NCBI RefSeq assembly: GCF_001039355.2
Contig: NW_019775715.1
Location: forward strand, 154,287 to 218,286
Length of the DNA: 64,000 bases
Origin: Lingula anatina
Lineage: Eukaryota; Brachiopoda; Lingulata; Lingulida; Lingulidae
Direction of reading: 5' to 3'
This document shows, in pieces, positions 14,601 through 52,629 of the stretch. Numbering within the stretch: position 1 is the stretch's first letter; each line of letters starts with the position of its first letter. A program made the position numbers and the translations under genes. The notes below the pieces were generated by a model, which ran no database searches, was not told where the DNA came from, and saw nothing but the letters and a program-made list of their open reading frames with translations.

Positions 14601-15471
14601 GGACGGGAGGTCTTAGTTCAGAAACTCAGTCTTGTAAAACTTAAGACAACCAGTTTGTAACAATATTAAGTTAAAAGAATTAAAAGATGAATTTGTATCT
14701 TTCATGATATTTTCTCAGAGTTCTGTGAAAAGATTCAAGATTTTTCTATCAATTACCTTAATTTGTACAAAATTTGGAGGCTACGTAAACTGACAATCAA
14801 TGCCTGTTCAGCATCATCATCATCATCATTATATCGAAGCTGTTTAAGTTCCTGAAATGTAACAAGAATTGAGTAAATGCAGGTGAATTCAGTGCCCCTA
14901 ACCCTTGAAACTCAGGGTGATAGAGGTGCCACCTCCCTCTTTGAGTAGGAGGACAAAGAATGTTAATTTGAAATCTCGGGTGGATCTATTGTGTTTTGGC
15001 AATAATGATAATATTGTTTTTATTGATGTTGTAATTGATAAATATTTGTATTGTTTAGTATAGTACCCATGTGTTTGTGGTTGTGTTAGTTTGAAAAAGG
15101 TTACTCTCATATATGACAGTGGGACATATAGTTTGATACATGGTATTAATTCCACATTAAAATTGAATAGAAAAGTTAAAATTAAGTCAACTAAAGAATA
15201 ACAGTTTTGTAACCTTTTAAGTTATAAATAAAATTGACTCAGACACTAAATGACAAGTTTTACATGGTATACAAATTGGTTTCGATCTGGAGATCTGTGG
15301 ACCTTGACAGCACCCAGAAACAGTAGGATTTCATAAACTCTAGCTTTAGCTATTAGCTTTAGCATCTTATCTTAGAGATCATAAAAAACCTAATTCAGTT
15401 CACTTAAATGTTATATATCCAAATGTGGCATTTTGATTATATGTCTATAAAAGAGTTCCCCTTTCTACTTT

Positions 15472-15472
15472 T

Positions 15473-15511
<39 letters not shown>
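15472..15511. repeat. (TTTA)n microsatellite
   Basis: About ten TTTA units just left of the LINE fragment at 15541. Confidence 0.88.
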
Positions 15512-15540
15512 TCTTTGGTTGTAAAAGAATTTTGGAATTT

Positions 15541-16058
15541 TTTTTTTTTTTTTTTTTTTTATTCACGAAAATTAATACAGGACATTTACAACACAATAAG
15601 AGACAAATACACCTTCCACACACCATTCACACACTGCAAATAAAGTTCTTAAAAATACATGTAGAATTTTTTTTAATAAAAGAATCTTAGTAGGCCTAGG
15701 CTACAATAAATGTTCTTTTCTATTCATATCAATATTTTTTCTATACTGTCCCATTTTTTTCTTAGATTATCTGCCTTTTGAGGACCCAGTAGGTATAAAG
15801 ATTGAAAATCTATTTTCTTTTGCTTTTCCAAATACTTTTTTGCAGGCATTCCAAAGAGGTGTAATTTTATTCTGTCTACATAGAGTGAAATATTTCTTTA
15901 TATAGAGAAGTAGTAGATTAATACCTAAGAGAGGGCTGTCGTCCAGGATTCCAAATATAAACAGGCACGGTTGTTGTTGCAATTCAACAGAGTACTGTGT
16001 GCGTAGGTTCTGAATGAGACAAGTCCAAATAGCTTGAACATATGTACAGTCCCAGAAA
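15541..16058 (-). mobile_element. 5'-truncated LINE (3' end only) with target-site duplication
   Basis: Read on the - strand, the 3' end is a poly-A tail (poly-T at 15541-15561 on +). The open segment 15767-15982 and the frame before it carry the sort of sequence found downstream of reverse transcriptase in L1-type ORF2: hydrophobic runs such as ILDDSPLLG and LLLYIKKYF, preceded by a Trp/Cys-rich stretch. The direct repeat AATTTTGGAATTT flanks the insert (15528-15540 and 16059-16071), as expected of target-primed reverse transcription at a TT/AAAA-like site. The family differs from the LINE at 52.6-58.2 kb. The tail and duplication are seen directly; the ORF2 match is by recall. Confidence 0.75.
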
Positions 16059-17855
16059 AATTTTGGAATTTTATTTGCATTTTTGTGACAAACTTATTGC
16101 ATCATTTCAAGAGAAATTAAATAAAAATTTAATTATTATGTAAATGTACAAGTTGATTGAGATGTGGCAGAATGGTATGTTCTAAAAAAAAAAAAAAAGA
16201 AAAAAAATCTGTGTGAAACTGCAGTTTTCCTCCTTACCAACCATGCTCTTGTGGTAATAAATCAGTCTGTGTACCTGGAGTCTTTCGATATTTCAATAAA
16301 GATTTACGCGTGTAAAAAAATGAAAGGTTACGTTAGAATGATCGTGATGTATTATCAGTAAACATCTCAAGAAGATCATGTGTCGGGACAAGAGACAGGC
16401 AAATACTTTGCAGACAGTGAGCAAACAGCAATGAATATCCATTTACAATGTTTAACCAGGTAATATTGCTACAATGAGCTGAGAGATAGGCTGCTCGTGA
16501 GTTCCGAGTTCAGAAGATTGTCTAAGAACTGTGGCACGATTCTGACGATACTTGTTCTACGTCAAATAAAAAAAATAGATGAATTGTAAGGTGATCTCTG
16601 ATTTCCCCGGAGGATGTGTTTTCTCCTGATCTGAGACACTGCTATTGACATGTATTTTCTTGCGTGGTAACTGTAAGTTAGGGGATATAGGATGTCGCAG
16701 GAAATGAAGCAGGTTGCCGTTAGCCATTTTATTCGATTTCATAATATAGGGCAATAAATAAATGCTTCTTTAATTATTTATATATTCTTCTAGTCTTCGT
16801 CTATCAAGCCTATTACCCACATTTTTAAGGGAGAGGTTCTTTCTGTGAAAAAAAGTAGTTTTTTCCCCCTTGATTCTTCATCCAACTTGATACAAATTGC
16901 ATAAGACTTTGAACCTTTTCTTGGCAAAAAGACATTTTTTTTACAAAACCACAACAATGTCTTCACCTGTTTACCTCCATGAGTATAAATGGTAAGGCCA
17001 TTTACTGGCGTCCTCTTCCCCCATCCATATTTCCACTCTGTTCATCCTTTCATTTACAAGTACACAGGATTTGAACCCACTCTTTCCATTCAATCTGCTC
17101 ACAGTCCACACCTTGTCCACAAACACTTGGTCATAACTCTGTCTATATTCTGTGTTTACACAACAAGACCATGACATCTTATCACAAGATACATTTCTCT
17201 TCAAAACCTCTTAAAGAGGAGCACCCAAAATTATTACTTCTACCTGAATCTGGCGAGAGACTTACTAGGTCAGGTGCTTATGTTACCCGTGAGATGTTTC
17301 ACCTAACAGGTGTGCACAGGTGAGATTCAGGGTTGATTTGCTCGGCTTATGAGTGAAATTTATCAAAACTGGTGTCCTTGCCTTGGTAGCTGTTTGCTGG
17401 GGCAAACTTTCAAATTAAGGAATTTAAGTAAAGACGTGGTTAAACAATGGGTGATGTTTATGATGATGAGTCTATTTGATCTGATTTTTATTTATTAAAT
17501 CTGGGTTTGCTTAGCCAAGATGGGATTATGGTGTGGGTGTGATTTGTTTGTTTCGTCTTGAACTCCTTTGTCAGAAAATATTTTAATGCCACAAAAGTTA
17601 CTTAAGTAAGAGTTTGGTGTTAATCATAAGAAAAGGAAAGACTGATAAAAGTTTATTAAACATGGTTTGTGTAGTTACATGTAAATGTGTTCTGTCGTAA
17701 ATAACATTATTTCTATTGATAGAAGTTTTCTGCATGAAGTATTGATAGTGTCAACGTAGCATTCCTTTGTTTCCTTTTTCTGTAATCTAGTTTGGCAGTA
17801 GTAGACCAGTCGGGGATAACAGAGTTGTATAATTTGTAAGTTAAAGTATAAATTT

Positions 17856-17860
<5 letters not shown>

Positions 17861-17898
<38 letters not shown>

Positions 17899-17991
17899 TT
17901 CATCTGTTTATTCTCGGAGCCTTTCCTCCCAAATCTCTCTCTCTCGCTCCCTCTCTCTTTATCTCCTTTTCTCTCTCTCTCTCTCTCTCTC
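17861..17991. repeat. (CT)n tracts
   Basis: Two CT arrays (17861-17896 and about 17936-17991) separated by a short CT-rich spacer. Confidence 0.85.
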
Positions 17992-18100
17992 AGAGTATCA
18001 ATCAGTTTTTAGTCAGCCGCTTAACACAATCAGTTTACCTTGTGTACATAGTCCAGAAGACAGGAGAGCCACTGTGTATTATAAGAGCCAGTTGTATCTT

Positions 18101-18332
18101 AGACTGGGTTCCCATACTTAGATCGATCCAACTGGATTGACCTAATTCCATGGGACTTCACGCTAAATTGCGATCAGCTCAAGAGGCTTAAATGTCTGTC
18201 ATGCCTACCGAATCAGCTAGGGGTAAAGATTTACTAGGTGTGACAGACATTTAAGATGGTTACCTTGATAGTAATTTAGTGAGACTCCCCATGGAAATAG
18301 ATTGATCCAAATATTTGTGGGAATGGTCCCTT
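18101..18332. mobile_element. MITE family 2, copy a, with nested hairpin
   Basis: The left end GACTGGGTTCCCATACTTAG pairs imperfectly with the right end (TTGTGGGAATGGTCCC), and the homology continues inward through CCATGG and CTAAATT. Inside, CTTAAATGTCTGTCA (18187-18201) and its exact reverse complement (18241-18255) form a 15-bp stem. A related element is at 23393-23655. There is no coding capacity. Confidence 0.65.
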
Positions 18333-20402
18333 ACCTTATCATCCTCAGCGGGATAAGTGATACTGATATTGGTAAGGGGAGACCCATTGGTCCCAAATTC
18401 ATATCACTTAAGAAGAAGAAAGATGTGATTGTTTACAGCACAGTTTAAGTATGGAGAAGATATCAACACTGGTAGGCCGAAGGAGGCCAGTTTAAGGTTA
18501 GGTTTGGATTTGTGCTTAATGAAACTCTGTTGTGCCTTAAAAAACAATCAGAGAAATTAGGCAGGGATAACTGTATGTGGTAGTTCACTGTGTCTGAATT
18601 CTTGTGGGTTTGGATTTGTCATTAAACTCAGTCCAGGAAAATTAGGCAATGATAACTGTGTAGTTCCTGGTGTGAGGAGATCTAGGTGAAAAGGGGGAAA
18701 AAAAGAAGAAGAAAAAAGGAAAGACATTTTGGAACATTTCCCAAGTGAGCGTGGGATATGTCGTCTGAATTGTTTTATAACATCAGAAGTGTTTATGGAT
18801 GTTTTAAAAAGCTTTTTAATGGTTAGTTTGTCTGGATTTGTTGGCAAATTTTATTGGACCAGGTCACTTATAACCTAAACCATTGACTTAGCTCAAATGA
18901 AGTGAAATTTAGTTCATTAAACAAGTAGAAATGCAATGAGTAAATCTTAAATTTACTTGTCTGTTAAAATATAGAACTATGTGTGTTTAAATATGAAAAG
19001 AAATAAATGCTACTTATCAAATAAATTGTAATAAAAGAAAATATTTCTTTAGTAAAATGATATACAAAAAAAGAACACAACCTGCTCAAGCAGTGAAATT
19101 TGTTGTAACATATTGGAAAAAATGTTCCTGTTCAAAAATCAAGTTACGTGAATATAAGCAGACATTTAGGTGTTAAAACTATCTTTTAAAAAAAGAATGC
19201 AGGAAAAGATAATTTAAAAAGGAAAAAATATTACATGTTTCCAGAACTTTTGTAAGTGCATATCACTATAAAGAAAGAAAAAATATATAATGTTACCTGT
19301 GGAGACCTTATGTGAACAACAACAAAAAAATTTTTATACAAAAAAAAAATAAAAAAAAGATAATAACTTTAGTTCTACCTTAATAATAAAAAAGTAGTAG
19401 ATGCAGGCAAGTTAATGGATGAGCTATACGTAAAACATAATAATTATAGAAAATCAGCGTAACTGGATATCATAAAATGGGAGAAATCACTCTGGCTCAT
19501 TGTTCAGGCAGTCAGCCTTTCACCAGCTGATCTCCAAGCAGTGTGTAAAGCCAACAGTGATTATACCAATTTCCAAATAAATCACTCTTAAAGGGAATTC
19601 TCTCTGCTGTTTGGACGGTCTTTGTCCTCCTTTAACAGAGGTAAAGTGTTAACAAAAACGAAGCGTGTCTGCAGTAAAAGTCTTTGTTAAACCAACTGAC
19701 TTCAAAAACGGTTCAAAACAAACCTGTTTCATTTTAAAGTCGCTTCGTCAACATGAACCCATTGCGGTCACAGTTAAGTGGAGTTTTGTCAACAAGCTTT
19801 TCCCTATTTTTTGGCCCAACGCTGCACGTCCCGCTTTACGTAGAGTGAATTAGGTGGATATTAAGTTTCATTATGTTATAAATTACGGACCCCACCAGGT
19901 TTGTCAAGCTGGATAACAACACGCCACTCACAATATCTACATACGTCAGAGGCAAGTTCACCTTCAAGGTTTTTTTTTTCTTCGTCTTTTTTTTTTTTTT
20001 TTTTTTTTTTTCGCTTTGGAATCTTTACATAGACAAGTTGCCTGAGTTCCTACTGTAAGACAGAGATTGGATGTTTTACCAGTTACACAGGAATAGCTTA
20101 GAGGCCAGGAGGTTTCCTGTTATGAATTATTAACACCAAGGGACATTGTTTGATATATACAAAGTGACTACACTGAATTTTTCATCTTTCTCTTTTTTTT
20201 CACCTGAATTATTTTTGCCTGTGATATTTCCTGTTGTGATGAAGGCACGACACTGTGTGCTACAAGGGATGGTATAGTCTTTCAGCAGTAGAGTCATTTT
20301 GATAACGACAGTGAACAAATCACATTGGAGTCTACTTTCACAGGTGCTTTGATTGCTGGAATAATGAAACAAAGGAGATACCAATTCCATGGTGTAGTAG
20401 TG

Positions 20403-20434
<32 letters not shown>

Positions 20435-21333
20435 TTCTTATTGGACTGGGAATTAAGACTGTTTTGTGTCAAAAAAGTAACATCAGAAGAAGCATAGACA
20501 GCCAAAAAAACACTTAACATTAAAAGCTATTACACGTTATTATTTTTTTGAGAAGCAAAGATGTTTTTCATTCTCTACAGCATCCAAGACTTTGTTATGA
20601 GAACAATTACCCTAAACTATATAAAAATGTACAAACAGGGTATTCTCTTAAAAAAATACATAAAAGATAGACATACAGAGAAGTAAAAATTAAAGTTGCT
20701 TATTAGATCGAAACACTTTTAACCTCCTAGACATACATGTAATGTGTGAATACCTGGTCCAACCACTGATTTTAATTTGAGAATTAGGCAATTCTTAGCT
20801 CTCTGTATTGAACCAGGCTTTGTTTTCACAACCAGATGTGGTACATTGTGATGTGTTTAGTTAGTAGTAGGTAGTACTGTAGTAAACTTAATGAAAAACT
20901 ACAAGACGGAGTAATGATGAGTGAAAAATATAACCCTGTATGCATTTGAAAATAGTATGACTAATGTTTTTAGTGGGAGATTTGCCTTATTTTTTTGAAG
21001 AACCTAGATTAGTTTCTTAAGAAGTTAATGGCAAAATTGTTCTCTTTTGTTTCTTCATTATTTATCCTCTCATTTTGTATTCTCATGTTATGCATTTTTA
21101 CTGACTTTTTTTTTCTAATTAAGCTTCATAACAGTGTTGGTAATGTATAAACAATTTTCTTAACATACGAGTATTGTATTAATTTATAACATGTACGCTA
21201 TTGAGTGGCATTGCACTAATTTTTGATTTGATTGTTTAATTACTCGCTGTTTGTCTTTTGCAACTAATCAACCCTTTCATTTCTCTCTCAGTGTTATGGT
21301 TGCTAAGCGACGTGTGTTGTAACCTTGGTAACC

Positions 21334-46280
<24,947 letters not shown>

Positions 46281-49200
46281 GACAAATAGCTTTGGATGAT
46301 ATGAGCATGTCCTTTTTAGGACCACCTGTGCTGCCCCTGGGGGTTTGAGCATGCAGGCACATTTCTTGTGTTATAATTAACTGCAGGCAGTCAAGTGGTC
46401 AGTTGTTTTGACTGGTCAGTGTCCAGTTTAGTAACTACATGCTGGATATCATCATATTACTGTGATATTTATTTGTTGTTGATGGTGTTGGTGTAAATGT
46501 CGGTGTTTACTTTTCTTCTAAATTTCCATGATTGTGAACACTTGTGGTGTACCATGTAGAATAATTCTGCATTGCAATTTCTTTAAGCCTGAATAGGTAA
46601 TTCAGGGCAAAGGGCTAATTTTCTACTGGTGTGGTTCTCACCATGTGATAACAAACCGTCCAATCATATCTGTTTTTAGAATGATCCTAGTTGTAGAACT
46701 TGAAACACTTTATGACAGGAAGTTAAGTATGGGAAAGCCATTGTTTGTCACAGCTAACACAGTTGCAAGAGAGCAAGCAAAAGGAAATCCATGACATATT
46801 TTTCAGATCCAAGAAATATGCCCACACATTTAAAAAAGAATACTGCATTGTAGACAAAAACAAAAATCAATTTTATAACCTTTCCCACATTTCTCATCCA
46901 AATAAGATATAAATAGCACTTTTCAGAGTTGAAAAGAACAGAGAAAAAGATATGATAAAATATCATTAATACTAAATATTTCCTTATTGGGTAGTCTTCC
47001 TTTTTATCTCCGCATTTTTCTATTCAGGAAAAAATTATAATGAGCTGGCAACAGCTTTAATTCCAAATATAGTTGGTCTCTAAAAAACAGAACCAACACG
47101 AGAAAAACTTTGCATTTGAAAATTAATTTCTGTGCAAATCCCATTCCCAGGTATATGGCAGCTACATGACCAATAGACAATAAGCTAAGTCAGATTTCAA
47201 AATATTACAAATATGTATATGTACACTGTATGTATATTGAGAGAATTATATTTGAATATTCATATGCTACCGATTATTCTCTTTGAAGGATATGACCATT
47301 TAGCAATATATAAGGAATATAAATGAATTATATTTAGCAACATATTTTTAGCAAAGGCAATGTTATGCATAAAGATAATCAGGATGAAAAATCAATGATG
47401 TAAATCAACTTGGGTATTTGATGTGGACAATCATATAAACTTTTAACTGCTCCTGCAATCCAGATTACCACAGTCTTGTATAGAAAAACTCTCTTTGGCT
47501 TTGAACTCAAGTCTCTTGCCCTGTCATTGTCTTAGAATTTTATAGTTTAATCTTCAGACTTGTAGTTTATCTCTCTTTGATTTAAAAATATGTAGACTTA
47601 GTCCTTTTAACCTTAGGAGTTTAGAGCTTAGTCACACAGTAAGTGTGCGTGTAAATATGCATTTGTTTTAGTTAATATTGTAGTACGTAGAACTTGGTTT
47701 ACGTACGTTCCTTTACCTGAGAACTTGCTCAATAATGAGAGGGTTCTCACTGGAGACTTGGGGAATGCTGGGATACATTGGCAGCTCAGTCATTGGCTCG
47801 AACTAATCTTTGTATTTGTTATGGAATTCTCAGTTGATGACATTGTAAAATTTCAGAGAGGCTATACAATCTGCTAGACGTTCAATCTGCGAATTATATA
47901 TTCAGTCAATGAGGTTATACATTTTAATGATGAACTATAGACAAAGAAAATTTGCATTAAAGAGCACCAAAAATCTGACCAAGTTGACATTTTTCCATGC
48001 TGTTCCCCATTTCACCAGTGGTGATCCTCTGTAGGTTTGCAATATGTGTATTCTGTATATAGAGCACCTTGCGCATGCTTCTTTATCTGACCTACTGTTT
48101 GGTTTTATTGTGGACATTTCTTCCATAACTTAGTGAAGATGACTTGCAGGTACAGGGTTTTTGTTAGATGGAGAGTCGTGGACAAAATAATAATATGAAT
48201 ATATAAAGTACATGAGGACAATTTTACTATAATATGTAGGCATTGGGATGAAAAAATTGAAATTATACTTTTTTTGGAGGGGGTGATATTATGGAGTAAG
48301 GTGCTGGGGTACCCTGCTCTGCACCCACCCCACCCCCACAGATCCAGCTTGAAGAGTTCATAATTGGACACTGGGGGTGAGAAATAGGAGGGGGGGGGGG
48401 GGTGAAAGTTGGGTTGGTTTTCCTAGTGCAGACTTCAACTGTAGTTTATTAACTTTTTCATATTGCTTCATGTAGGGCTAGTACTAGTAAATGATATCTT
48501 GAGGATAATAGAGGAACCTGTAAGTTGTATGATAATGTGGCACAATGACTCCAGCATCATCCCCATCAAAGAAAACAACCATGAATCATGCCACTATTCA
48601 ACACGAATGGTTTTCCAAGATAGATCTCTTGTGCAAAGCTAGGTGTATATAACATACTAATCCCAGACAATAAGAGTTAAAATACATCTTGAATATCTGC
48701 CTAATGATGTCAAAACTTGTACATTCAGCTAAAGTGAATATAGCATAATACTTCCAATGTTGCAATCTTATGCAAAAGATTCCAGCATGTGCTTGGTCCT
48801 GGCTCGCCCTTTTCAGGGCCACCTGGCTTTTTGGTTATGCTCAGTCCTCCAATAGCACTAACATATGGTGTGTTTACCTTCAGTTCCAATATACATGTGA
48901 ATGCTTGCTAGAAAACATTGTCAGAGTTTTTAATTATCTAATGGTTTATATGATTGGATATTTATGTATCTACTTGTTGTAGTTTAATTTTAGTTTTTCT
49001 CTTGCACTTAATTCATCTGATAAAGGCAGAGCTTGCCAAAGGAATGCCTTTATATATTACAGTTGATACATGGTTATTTATATTTATGTACATAGTTTAA
49101 TTGAACCCATGTTTTATTCTTATCTGATTTTTTTGACAATATTGTAATAAGTGGTTTTTGTGACTCGTACAGAGTGAATATACAAACATACTATACATAT

Positions 49201-50126
49201 ACTTGTACTGGTATACCTGTAATATATTTGTTTAAAATACAATATTTTATCAAGTTTTAGTGTTATATCCATTTTTCATGTTATTTATAAATGGCCTATC
49301 TATAGAAAGGGCAAAGGTGAATTAGATTTTCTATAGGCATACTTATTCAAAGTTGACCTGGGTGTAAAGTTGACCCAAAGATAGGGCCATTTTCACAAAA
49401 ATACTTAAGACCAGTAATAGTGGTTTTAAGCAGGTCAAGCCTAATGCCTGTACCCCTGTAGTTATCTTAATAGTAGCTGCTTTTTGTTTATTATTATTTC
49501 TTTATTTCATTTTTATTAAATTATTATTATTATTTTGTACTTTATAACAAAACAGACCAAAAGTTTAACTTGATTTTTTAAAATTGTATTTATATTTATT
49601 TAATTCCATTATTTACAAACCATGCACAGCAGTTTACATCATTCTAATAGACAACTACTGATTTCCATGTATCTTTGGTCACAGTATATTATATGTTTTG
49701 GTACTTTGATTAAGACTGTGAAACTGAACCATGGTAAATGTTTACTGTAATTTGCATCTCGGAAGGACAAAATATGTACAAGTTTGCCCCAACACAAATA
49801 TATTCAGTAAATATCCGTCCACCTAACAGTATAAGCAGATGATTATTGAAATATGTGTATTTATATATCAGATGGTTTACAAAAACGTTAAAGATAATTC
49901 CGTCCCATGGTTTTACATTGGTGGTACAAATTTTAAGATTAAAACAATTACAAGTATACATGTATTATTACTCGTCGCAAATATTTCAAACTCTTCTTGT
50001 GTCAGATCATTTATCCTTTCAGTTGTTGCATGTTCAGTGCTCACAACAGTAAAATGTAGGATTATAAACTGTGCTGTATTTCTTTTTATTATTATTATTA
50101 TTTATTCTTTTATAAGTCCAAATAAA
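46281..50126 (+). other. DYRK4 3' untranslated and intergenic region
   Basis: No coding frame is recognisable. ATTAAA occurs near 47956 and 49516, and the first AATAAA I find downstream is at 50121-50126, so either the UTR is long or a variant signal is used. A G-run lies at about 48391-48405. Confidence 0.4.
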
Positions 50127-50293
50127 ATGTTTTCAGTGTTGATCAAAAATTGTGAGTAGTGAAGGTAATAGACTACTCCAATCCGTCCGTTTACTCTGAA
50201 TGTCAACTTGTATATGGTAATATTGTATATGTATATTGTATACAGTATATTGTTATGTACAGGAAATGGTACATGCATTCCTGCTGTTGTCAT

Positions 50294-50396
50294 AATGTCA
50301 CGTGACTCAACACGTAGTATGGGCGTGGCAGTTATAAGACAATAAATCTAACAAAAATATGTACTCCTTTCCACTGTCTTGTTATTAAAAATGGCT
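50294..50396. repeat. duplicated block with paired CACGTG-like motifs, copy a
   Basis: Reads TGTCACGTGACTCAACACGT followed by GGGCGTGGCAGTTAT and, further on, TTATTAAAAATGGC. The same order of phrases recurs at 51655-51765. It lies just 3' of the TPR exon that ends at 50409. Confidence 0.6.
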
Positions 50397-50408
50397 GTTC
50401 ATTCTCTT

Positions 50409-50840
50409 CTATAGGTAAGGTTCATCACAAGTATAAGCAAAAACAGAGTATCCATCTGAAAGTAAAACTGGCAGACAAAAGTCTGTATATTCCCACGTGT
50501 CATTTAGTGTATTGGCCATACTACAACTTTTACACAGCACTTGTTCCAGTATACGTACCACTCTTTGGTGCATTCTAAAGGTCTCTTCATGGTTGCCATA
50601 TACTAATATGGCACGAGCTAATTCATGCATTGTGACTGCTGCCGGTTCGTGGTATTCTCTCAGCATCTTATCCTGCATAGACAGAGTTCTGCTGAAGACA
50701 TCCACAGCATCGTCTGCCTTGCCCATCTGTAGCATTTCATGGCCTATGCCGCGCAGAGTACTGGCTGTTGGTTGACTCTCTCCACATATCTTCTCCCAAA
50801 TACGTAGAGCTCTTTGCAACTTTGGTAACCAATTTCGAGA
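50409..50840 (-). CDS. TPR-repeat protein, 3' exon (kinesin-light-chain-like TPRs)
   Basis: On the - strand an acceptor-like TTTACAG at 50847-50841 is followed by about 143 codons ending in TAG. The first two thirds contain TPR units of about 42 residues: RALRIWEKICGESQPTA, GIGHEMLQMGKADDAVDVF and HELARAILVYGNHEETF match the units at 58244-59430 position by position but are more diverged. The last 30 residues are not TPR-like. Such TPRs form helical scaffolds for protein binding; no partner can be named. It could be the last exon of a gene interrupted by the LINE to its right, a decaying paralogue, or a pseudogene. Confidence 0.5.
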   Translation of the reverse strand, partial: SRNWLPKLQRALRIWEKICGESQPTASTLRGIGHEMLQMGKADDAVDVFSRTLSMQDKMLREYHEPAAVTMHELARAILVYGNHEETFRMHQRVVRILEQVLCKSCSMANTLNDTWEYTDFCLPVLLSDGYSVFAYTCDEPYL

Positions 50841-51040
50841 CTGTAAACTTAAAAGCTCACATTTTCTTTTTTCAATGTTATCCTCAAATGTTTGACTGTG
50901 GCTGTGCACATGATTAAAGAGGTTTTGGACGGGAGAGTTTTTTAATCCAGCGTGATCAATTGAATAAAAATTTGTTCAGTAGAAAGAGAATTGTATATGT
51001 AAATGTATCACGTTCGTCCGCAAAGATTGCCAATAAAGCT

Positions 51041-51224
51041 GAAGGGCCCCGACAAAAAATTGGCATTTTAGAGGGCGTATGGTGCCAACTGATACGGTTT
51101 AGACCTATGATTCAGCTAGTCAAAATTCTAATTTCAACAGGGTAATATTGGTATGTTTTTTATCAGAAATCGAAGCAGGAGGGGGATCAGGACCCCCCTC
51201 CCCGACACCTTAAATCCACCACAG
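51041..51224 (-). mobile_element. dispersed repeat family 3, copy a (partial)
   Basis: Aligns in reverse complement with 59885-60113: shared phrases are CGGTTTAGA, CAGCTAGTCAAAATTCTAA, ATCAGAAATCGAAG and a C/G-rich end. The right end TAAATCCACCACAG is a decayed copy of the CAGTGGCGGAT terminus. The other end is missing. Confidence 0.6.
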
Positions 51225-52600
51225 TAATTGCTCATGAACTTTGGTGTCTAACGCTTATGTAAACAACAATTCGTTATTGAGTTTTGAAGTGGTTTTATTA
51301 TTGCTGTCATTTTCTGTCATCCACGCGAGTTGATTTGGGTCAGAAAATACCCACAATCATAGTAGTTTTACAGTATTTTCCGTCCAGGTGTTGTCCGTGG
51401 TTTTAATAAAATTCATAGATATTGAAAAATAATTGTGTCGTTGACAAGATCTTCAACTTTAGAAACATATTAAAAAAGCAAAAATGTATCAACACTTTAA
51501 ATGTCCTTATTTTATTCTTTTTGTATTTCATGCTTTGCATACTTGATTTTTACAAAAGCGGAGGGGAATGATAAAAACTATTTGTAACTTCTTATTGTAA
51601 ATTTTCAATACAGCCTGAGTCCAAATTTCAATAAATAAAGATGTTGTCTTTTAAGATGCCACGTGAATCAAAACACGTGGTATGGACGTGACAGTTATCA
51701 GATTCAATAAAATTGACAAAACAAACCTATTTTATTTTACTGATTTATTAAAAATGAAATCAAATAATATTTCATTCTTTTCCATCTTGCCATCAAAAGT
51801 AATCAAACAGTGTGGCATATGGTGCCTAGCTAGGTAAGTATAACGTGTTATAAATGAATGTCATCAATACAGCTGCAGCCCTAGGACTTGTAGTTTAATA
51901 AGAATGAAATGTTTCATAACATATATGTTTATGTATATATGTAAGCATCCAATTGTAAAATAGCTAAACTAAAGGTAAAGAACACATATTTGATAATGCG
52001 GTGACAATTTACGGCCACTTTGCTCCTAAAATGATTCCATCGCACTTTTGGAACTATTCCACCTATTCCTGTCTTGCGAATTGGCGTAAAATCAAGTTAA
52101 GTTTTGTGGAATTGTGATGAGAGAAGGGTCAGAGATATGTCAAATGGCAGACTGGCTAGTTAACTGCGAGAGCGACTTAAGTCTACCAGAAAGATTTTCA
52201 AATTCTGCTGAATTGCAGCATATTGACAACTGGTGCAAATCTAGTCCAATTTCCAGTGCGAATATTTTGCGTACCACGCACCGGGAAGTTGTGTATTATT
52301 TTCTAAGGCGACATTCCCTTCTATAGTTTCGCCTCAATCGCTCATAACTTTTTTTTAATTGCATATCTCAACAAAAAATACAAAATTGATAAATAACTAA
52401 ATAAAAATCACTCTCACTCACTCTCTCACTTACTCACTCACAAAGAGACACTGTCATTTGCAATATATATATATAGGTATTGTATCATTTAAAATATTTG
52501 TCAACAATGATATATAATCTAATAATAAAATACTTGATAATAACTAATTAATACTATGATCTAGTTCAGATAAAAACTAATATGTGTTTTACTATCAAAT
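51225..52600. other. non-coding spacer left of the LINE
   Basis: Apart from the duplicated block it holds a (CACT)n stretch near 52410-52442, a short (AT)n at about 52465-52478 and an open frame at 52114-52326 (70 codons) with no recognisable domain. The 3' end of the LINE lies somewhere in 52450-52629 but has no clear poly-A tail. Confidence 0.45.
51655..51765. repeat. duplicated block with paired CACGTG motifs, copy b
   Basis: TGCCACGTGAATCAAAACACGTGGTATGGACGTGACAG matches copy a at 50294 with small changes, and the A/T-rich continuation also aligns. No TPR sequence is left beside this copy. Confidence 0.58.
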
Positions 52601-52629
52601 ATCGGCATGGGAACATACGACAGAAGATA

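Larger units (their letters stand above)
1..21291. other. gene-poor upstream region
   Basis: No stretch here gives a convincing coding exon: open frames are short, lack recognisable domains and mostly follow GT, CT or poly-T runs. What can be seen is listed separately (MITEs, a truncated LINE, microsatellites, short tandem duplications). The section 8.1-11.2 kb is less repetitive than its surroundings and could hold regulatory DNA, but no motif there is decisive. A single N is at 1092. Confidence 0.6.
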
